From the NCBI GenBank assembly GCA_964554335.1, contig CAZKOF010000035.1:1-20165 (forward strand): a DNA stretch of 20,165 nucleotides. Direction: 5' to 3'. This document shows positions 16,456 through 20,165 of the stretch, in pieces (position 1 is the first letter of the stretch; each line of letters begins with the position of its first letter). This DNA comes from UBA3263 sp964554335. Its GTDB lineage: Bacteria; Bacteroidota; Bacteroidia; Bacteroidales; Muribaculaceae. The translations under genes were made by a program, and so were the position numbers. The notes under the pieces are model-generated. The model was given only the letters and a program-made list of their open reading frames with translations, was not told the DNA's origin and made no database searches.

Positions 16456-16806
16456 TCAATCTCCCTCTTTTAAAAAAAGAGCGAACTCCTCATTGAGCTG
16501 CGTGCTGTCGTATTCCGACAGGTCCCAGTTGTAACTGAATATCTCGCCTGTTGTCTTGTCAAGCCATTTGCGCTTGCGTACATGCAGCCATGTCGCCCGT
16601 CCGCGTATCGGAAAGTCCCGGATATTGTGATATTCGCCAAATCCATACGCAATTACATCGGAATTTTTCTTGTCCTCGCGCATCTGGACCTTTTTCTCAT
16701 CGAGCCAGATATCAAATCGGGTATCTGTCTTCTCAAAGCGGTCTATGTCAAAATTGTCTACGATGACTGATGGCAGTATCGCTCTTAGCAGTTGTTCAGG
16801 TTTCAT
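16456..16806 (-). CDS. ISAon1-type transposase N-terminal frame (OrfA)
   Basis: This 116-residue frame starts at an ATG 17 bases inside the right terminal repeat. It has the conserved RDFPIRGRATWLHVRKRKW and DKTTGEIFSYNWDLS segments of the protein known as the ISAon1-family transposase N-terminal region. It ends LFLKEGD right after a T7A4 run, where the catalytic frame is entered. Alone it is probably a DNA-binding or regulatory protein; joined, it is the N-terminus of transposase. Confidence 0.85.
   Translation of the reverse strand: MKPEQLLRAILPSVIVDNFDIDRFEKTDTRFDIWLDEKKVQMREDKKNSDVIAYGFGEYHNIRDFPIRGRATWLHVRKRKWLDKTTGEIFSYNWDLSEYDSTQLNEEFALFLKEGD
16468..16478 (-). other. Frameshift/slippage site joining the two transposase frames
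   Basis: On the minus strand seven Ts are followed by four As within OrfA codons CTT TTT TTA AAA. The catalytic frame is +1 relative to OrfA, starting AAG at 16469. The -1 frame hits TAA after nine codons. A T7A4 run is a likely place for transcriptional slippage or for programmed ribosomal shifting. Confidence 0.6.
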
Positions 16807-16823
16807 GCCACAAAGTTAATCAT

Positions 16824-16880
16824 TTTACAGTTGACCACGTCGAAGATGTGTGTTACCAACCGCTTCTGTCCGCTGACCCG
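16824..16880. repeat. Right 57-bp terminal inverted repeat of the IS
   Basis: Matches the reverse complement of 15395-15451 with one mismatch. It lies 17 bases before the first transposase frame and probably contains or adjoins the transposase promoter. Confidence 0.9.
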
Positions 16881-16885
16881 TTTTT

Positions 16886-17279
16886 ATGCCCATACTTTAT
16901 CACCTCGGTTTTCGCAAGACAGTGAATCACACATCATTGTCTCGGGCGAACGAAAGTCGTGATTATCGTATATTTGATGGCCTCGGCTTCTATCTCATCG
17001 GATTGGGGCGACCAATGTATTCAATGGTCAAACTCTCTGAGATAACCATAGATAAGGTAATCTATGCGTTAGACTCCACAACCATATCAACCAGTATCAA
17101 ACTCGCAGCATGGGCGTTGGGCAAGTATAGCAAGGGAGTTGTTAAAATGCATACATTGCTTGACTTACGGGGAAGCATACCTGCTAACATCCATATAACC
17201 GATGGTAAATGGCATGACAACAATGACCTTGACGAACTCACACCGAAGCCATTCGCCTTCTATGTCATGGACAAAGCGA
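16886..17279 (+). pseudogene. IS4-family transposase fragment
   Basis: The reading frame YHLGFRKTVNHTSL … YALDSTTIS … MHTLLDLRGSIP … FYVMDKA matches the middle of IS4-type DDE transposases. The first two catalytic aspartates are visible (ALDST and LLDLRG). The N-terminal part, roughly 100 residues, and the C-terminal part with the catalytic Glu are missing. It begins directly at the ISAon1 end and stops resembling a transposase after about 17278. It cannot be active. Confidence 0.8.
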
Positions 17280-17480
17280 AAACCGCAACCGCGCTTTCAT
17301 CTTCTCGCGCGACGCCATAGACCCTCGACTGTCGACCCCACCTTTCCCGCCCAATGGGTCAGCGACGGCGACATCCTGCCCGGCCTTCCCGGCAACCTGA
17401 CCCTGACCGCCACCGACGGCGGCTTCCGCGTCACCTCCCTCTCTCCCGACCCCACCGAATCCCACTTCTTCTCCTAACCC
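17280..17480 (+). pseudogene. GC-rich coding scrap joined to the IS4 fragment
   Basis: The composition changes sharply from the AT-richer IS fragment. One frame reads NRNRAFIFSRDAIDPRL and, after an apparent shift near 17325, another reads STVDPTFPAQWVSDGDILPG and on to SPDPTESHFFS and a TAA stop (17475-17477). The codon use resembles the core genes of the window. It looks like the C-terminal end of a host gene of unknown family, broken by a rearrangement and probably a frameshift. Confidence 0.45.
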
Positions 17481-17496
17481 ACGCAAATTTTTCAAC

Positions 17497-17546
17497 ACTT
17501 AAATACCCCGTGCTGATAACTATTTAATACGCAGGGGTATTTAAGT
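17497..17546. repeat. 13-bp perfect inverted repeat after the restriction gene
   Basis: ACTTAAATACCCC (17497-17509) and GGGGTATTTAAGT (17534-17546) pair perfectly across a 24-base loop, eight bases after the endonuclease stop. There is no T-run on either side, so a simple rho-independent terminator is not obvious. It marks the boundary between the IS scrap and the AT-rich R-M block. Confidence 0.65.
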
Positions 17547-17553
17547 ATTAAAA

Positions 17554-18678
17554 TCACATAATAGTTGCATCCCAGTCAACCGGAGATAAAAATTTAGATA
17601 AGTCGATTTTTGGGACTTCTGACTTGATATATTCCAAAGACTCTTCATTTGACATATGCAACAATGGAATATCAAATCCTTCATAAACCTCATGAATATC
17701 TTCCGCTAATTGCTTTATCCAATATGAACCGCTCATTTGAATAAGGTAGCTGCCAGTCTCTTCCGCTATGCGACGTGCCCTGCTGGACTCACCAATCGAG
17801 TCAATCAAAACGATCGTCGACATAACATTCCTGCGTTTACCTCGTTGGAGCAGATTATCATACCGCGTAAGCTTGTCCATTGCAGCCTCGGGATTGCCTT
17901 TTCCAATAAAACCTATATCAAAACAAATCCCAATCCCGGGACGCAGGAGCAATGTTGCATCACTTTCTCTACGGTCATTATTATCCGAAGATAGCCAAAA
18001 GGCCATTCTGTCTTGAGTTGTATCATCCTTATGCACATACGTACCACCCATCAGAGTTATTGCACTACCTAACACAAACTTCTCAAACAATTTGCCATAT
18101 ATAGATTTTTCGGATCCCCTTATCGTAAGAGTCTGAGCACCCATTGCGAGCATACATCTTAAAAGAGCCGGCCATTTAAGATTATGCTCAGATTTATCGA
18201 GAGTAACTTTTAAATCCAAATGCCCATAGTACTTTTCAACGGTTTCTGCAATACTTACCAAATTAGCATCGAGTTCCGATATATAATCATTTAAGCCACT
18301 GTCCCCACGAGTAACATTCTCAACGCTTTTCAATGTTAACCCTAAAAACCACAACAAAAACTGCTTCTCACTATCAGAAAGCCTATGATTCTTCTTCGCG
18401 TTTTTGGACTCAGATAACTCTTCAGCCAAAATTGACGACATCTGGCTTGTGAAATTATCATATGATGACAACGCCTTTAGAAAAGTGACAAATAGACCGG
18501 AATTCATCAATAACAACCTGCGTTGCGTCAGGCTTTCAGTAAGATTTCTCAAATTCTCTCCTGAGAGGACTGATATAACAACATGAGATATTATTTCTTT
18601 TCCAAGTCTATCGATAATCTGCGAGCCGCTATATTTAACCAGCTCTAAGCTTTGATGAGGAATGAGGTCTTTAAACAT
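17554..18678 (-). CDS. Type II restriction endonuclease, possibly CfrBI-like
   Basis: The 374-residue product sits directly behind, and overlaps, a modification methylase, which is the main support for its role. It should cut unmethylated foreign DNA in the cytoplasm. An IYGKLFEKFVLGSA segment (193-206) followed by a likely PD-(D/E)xK-type core (ESDATLL with D240, CFDIGFIGKG with D254 and K260) recalls the CfrBI family, whose members cut CCWWGG. That family call is from memory of the motif, not from a search, and the core is atypical. The gene is much AT-richer than the core genes and its ATG lies within the end of the methylase (8-base overlap), so synthesis is coupled and later. A 13-bp hairpin follows. 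Confidence 0.7.
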   Translation of the reverse strand: MFKDLIPHQSLELVKYSGSQIIDRLGKEIISHVVISVLSGENLRNLTESLTQRRLLLMNSGLFVTFLKALSSYDNFTSQMSSILAEELSESKNAKKNHRLSDSEKQFLLWFLGLTLKSVENVTRGDSGLNDYISELDANLVSIAETVEKYYGHLDLKVTLDKSEHNLKWPALLRCMLAMGAQTLTIRGSEKSIYGKLFEKFVLGSAITLMGGTYVHKDDTTQDRMAFWLSSDNNDRRESDATLLLRPGIGICFDIGFIGKGNPEAAMDKLTRYDNLLQRGKRRNVMSTIVLIDSIGESSRARRIAEETGSYLIQMSGSYWIKQLAEDIHEVYEGFDIPLLHMSNEESLEYIKSEVPKIDLSKFLSPVDWDATIM

Positions 18679-19861
18679 AATCAGGGCGATTTATCCAATT
18701 TATATCCAACTTTGCATTTTGAGATGCAGAGTTCACAGAACTTATTATTGACTTTAAATATTTTTTATCTTTTTCCAGTAACGCGAAACGTCTGTTTAAC
18801 TTTATTGCAGACTTTGCCGTAGTCCCCGTACCGCCAAATGGGTCCAGAACTACGTCATCTACAAAAGAATAGTATTTAATCACTTTGGATGCTAATTCTT
18901 CAGGAAATATAGCAGGATGCTCCTTTGAATGCGCCGGATGGATTTTCCAAACATTCGTAACTTCATAGCCATCTTCAATTTTGGATTTTTCCACAAGTTC
19001 CTGACGCGGATGCTTGCGAATTAGCCAATCAATCAATCGCTCTGTTTTTTTTCTATAGACCAATAAATATTCGGTAACGGGAACAGGCTTGTATTGACAC
19101 GGATTACGATCAGCTGCAAATCTTCGTCCGCGTCCTGTTGCCCAACCGGCACCCTCAGGTTTTACCCATATTATATCATCAACAAATTCGAAACCTTCTT
19201 CAATGAATAGTCTATGAAAATCAAATGGCACGGCTATTCTGTGTGACGCCTCATTCCTATTTGCCCTACGGATGAGAACAGGTGAAACGTTTAATACAAA
19301 AAAACGCCCTTCATTTAATACCCGATGACATTCGTGTATTATTTTTTTCATTTTAAACAGGTATTCCTCATATGATAAATACTCGGCATATTCGGGTCGA
19401 GCGTTATAATAGGGCGGTGACGTAAAAATTAAATCCACGCATTCAGAAGGGAAATCCGCCAAAAGTTCCTCAGAATCACCAATACCTATTGTATTTCTGA
19501 GTGTTGACAGTTTGGGAACTACCTTATCTTTTTGTGTTCGTTTTTTATGGGAAGTCCTCCCTAATAATCGGTTCTCCAACATCTCTTTTGAGGTAGACTT
19601 ATCCCTGTCAATCAAGGTAGTCTTCGCATCTATGACTATTTCACCTATCCTATCGCCGTTTACGGCTTTAAGAGGAAGACGCCAAAGATTATATCGGTCA
19701 TCTATTTCCGGAAGGCCGAAAAGTATGACGTTCGCAAGGTCAACTTCTTCAAGATAGACCTTCCCTACCGCACGCGCTTGATCTCCGCTTTTGATACGGT
19801 AGTTCCTATAAACGGCAATAGGCTCGGAAACGATATTGCTCTCTTCATTCAATTCAGACAT
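18671..19861 (-). CDS. Type II DNA methyltransferase, probably N4-cytosine (beta class)
   Basis: This 396-residue enzyme should protect host DNA from the adjacent endonuclease by SAM-dependent methylation. Motif IV is TSPPYYN (147-153); SPPY rather than DPPY points to N4-cytosine. Motif I, LDPFGGTGTT (339-348), lies near the C-terminus, after motif IV, which is the beta-class order. The N-terminal 120 residues are unlike the catalytic core and may help recognition or regulation. The M gene precedes and overlaps the R gene by eight bases on the same strand, so protection is made first. The block is AT-rich and lies between IS debris and a terminal repeat, which suggests horizontal transfer. 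The recognition site is untested; CCWWGG is only a guess from the endonuclease. Confidence 0.88.
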   Translation of the reverse strand: MSELNEESNIVSEPIAVYRNYRIKSGDQARAVGKVYLEEVDLANVILFGLPEIDDRYNLWRLPLKAVNGDRIGEIVIDAKTTLIDRDKSTSKEMLENRLLGRTSHKKRTQKDKVVPKLSTLRNTIGIGDSEELLADFPSECVDLIFTSPPYYNARPEYAEYLSYEEYLFKMKKIIHECHRVLNEGRFFVLNVSPVLIRRANRNEASHRIAVPFDFHRLFIEEGFEFVDDIIWVKPEGAGWATGRGRRFAADRNPCQYKPVPVTEYLLVYRKKTERLIDWLIRKHPRQELVEKSKIEDGYEVTNVWKIHPAHSKEHPAIFPEELASKVIKYYSFVDDVVLDPFGGTGTTAKSAIKLNRRFALLEKDKKYLKSIISSVNSASQNAKLDINWINRPDYV

Positions 19862-19917
19862 AGTTATTATAGGTGTTCTGACTGATTCTTCAATTTTTCA
19901 TTATCTCGAACAGAGTT

Positions 19918-19940
19918 GACGTTGCTAAATTGCAACTGTC
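19918..19940. promoter_or_regulatory. Inverted repeat in the methylase leader
   Basis: GTTGC (19921-19925) and GCAAC (19932-19936) pair around a six-base loop, extended by GAC/GTC past a bulged T. It lies about 60 bases upstream of the methylase start codon, within the transcribed leader, so it could be an operator or an mRNA hairpin controlling R-M expression. Confidence 0.4.
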
Positions 19941-19993
19941 ACCGATGAAAATAAGATTGGAGAATCATCATACATATTGAGGTTAGTTTACCG

Positions 19994-20001
19994 CAAAGTT
20001 A
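19994..20001 (-). promoter_or_regulatory. Putative -7 box of the R-M operon
   Basis: The complement reads TAACTTTG, a good TAnnTTTG box, about 130 bases before the methylase ATG. I see no TTTG at the expected -33 position. The long leader is unusual for this window, where other leaders are below 40 bases. Confidence 0.5.
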
Positions 20002-20113
20002 CATAAAAAAAGCGATATTTTAAGCCCGGTGAATAAGAAAGTCAAGACCATGACTATCTTTGTGGGTGAAAAGAGGTCTTAAGGTAAAATACCATAGCCT
20101 CACATATATTTAT

Positions 20114-20165
20114 GGTAGGTTCTATAAATTAAATATTTGCATATCAGAGAAATAATTCGTATCTT
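20114..20165. repeat. Right arm of the 52-bp perfect inverted repeat
   Basis: Exact reverse complement of 2-53. Identity ends at GGTAGGT on this strand; the next bases inward (ATAAATA on the complement) differ from the left side. Together the arms bracket the whole window. Confidence 0.93.
20136..20165 (+). promoter_or_regulatory. Outward-facing promoter in right repeat arm
   Basis: TTTG (20136-20139), 20 bases and TATCTT (20160-20165) form the mirror copy of the left outward promoter; the last bases of the TAnnTTTG box fall just beyond the window. Confidence 0.55.

Larger units (their letters stand above)
15395..16880 (-). mobile_element. ISAon1-type insertion sequence (1486 bp)
   Basis: Two 57-bp ends (15395-15451 and 16824-16880) are inverted copies with one mismatch and enclose two transposase frames on the minus strand. 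The outer bases read CGGGTCAGCGG. The flanks (…CTGATTC on the left, TTTTTATG on the right) show no obvious target duplication and come from unrelated sequences. The transposase proteins match what is called ISAon1 (ISL3-like DDE) in Bacteroidetes. Confidence 0.88.
19862..20165. other. Right-end intergenic region
   Basis: These 304 bases contain no credible gene. They hold the methylase leader with its hairpin, the putative R-M -7 box, a plus-strand TATCTTTG (20055-20062) lying between AAGACC and GGTCTT (20045-20050 and 20075-20080), and the right 52-bp repeat arm. Confidence 0.6.

Noticed and set aside
17497..17546. The 13-bp inverted repeat as a rho-independent terminator
   Set aside because: No T-run follows in either direction and the loop is 24 bases, so it is listed only as a repeat.
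1..20165. CRISPR array, tRNA or rRNA genes
   Set aside because: No regularly spaced direct repeats, cloverleaf-like segments or rRNA-like stretches were seen on either strand.
1..20165. A site-specific recombinase for the terminal inverted repeats within the window
   Set aside because: No integrase or invertase gene is present; the only recombinase is the ISAon1-type transposase, which acts on its own unrelated 57-bp ends.

Overview
The window looks like chromosomal DNA of a Bacteroidales bacterium, most likely close to Muribaculaceae (the family call is an inference). The evidence is promoters of the Bacteroidetes type (TTTG, about 20 bases, TAnnTTTG) in front of several genes, a DUF3078 outer-membrane protein, a phoH-purC-menG cluster, an ISAon1-type insertion sequence, and moderately GC-rich codon use in the core genes.

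Layout. (1) Positions 1-3341: a 52-bp repeat arm, then a lone RND efflux pump gene with its own terminator. (2) 3351-4850, minus strand: a succinyl-CoA:acetate-type CoA-transferase with a near-perfect promoter. (3) 5239-9856, plus strand: a tightly packed run of OmpR-type response regulator, sensor kinase, peptidase T and a secreted histidine-acid phosphatase-like protein whose RHG motif reads LHG. (4) 9881-10834: a HTH-Fic protein with a palindromic operator over its promoter. (5) 10836-12143, minus: a DUF3078 outer-membrane protein ending one base from the Fic gene. (6) 12241-14977, plus: phoH, purC and menG, nearly contiguous. (7) 15008-17480: a scrapyard made of a nested palindrome, a beheaded small membrane-protein gene, a complete ISAon1-type IS (15395-16880) with 57-bp ends and a frameshift site, a fragment of an IS4-type transposase and a GC-rich coding scrap. 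(8) 17554-19861, minus: an AT-rich type II restriction-modification pair, methylase first and overlapping the endonuclease, tentatively CfrBI-like. (9) 20114-20165: the same 52-bp repeat as at the left end, inverted.

The most striking large-scale feature is that the first and last 52 bases are perfect inverted copies, each carrying a consensus promoter that points out of the window. The simplest reading is that the window lies between two oppositely oriented copies of one repeat, for instance the ends of an IS whose transposase promoter is being entered. A composite element or a 20-kb invertible segment is also possible. The terminal genes (RND pump at left, R-M pair at right) look like accessory cargo; the middle (CoA-transferase to menG) looks like core chromosome. 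I did not find a convincing wholly new multi-gene system. The best leads are the terminal repeats, the HTH-Fic operator, the LHG phosphatase and the R-M pair in its mosaic setting.
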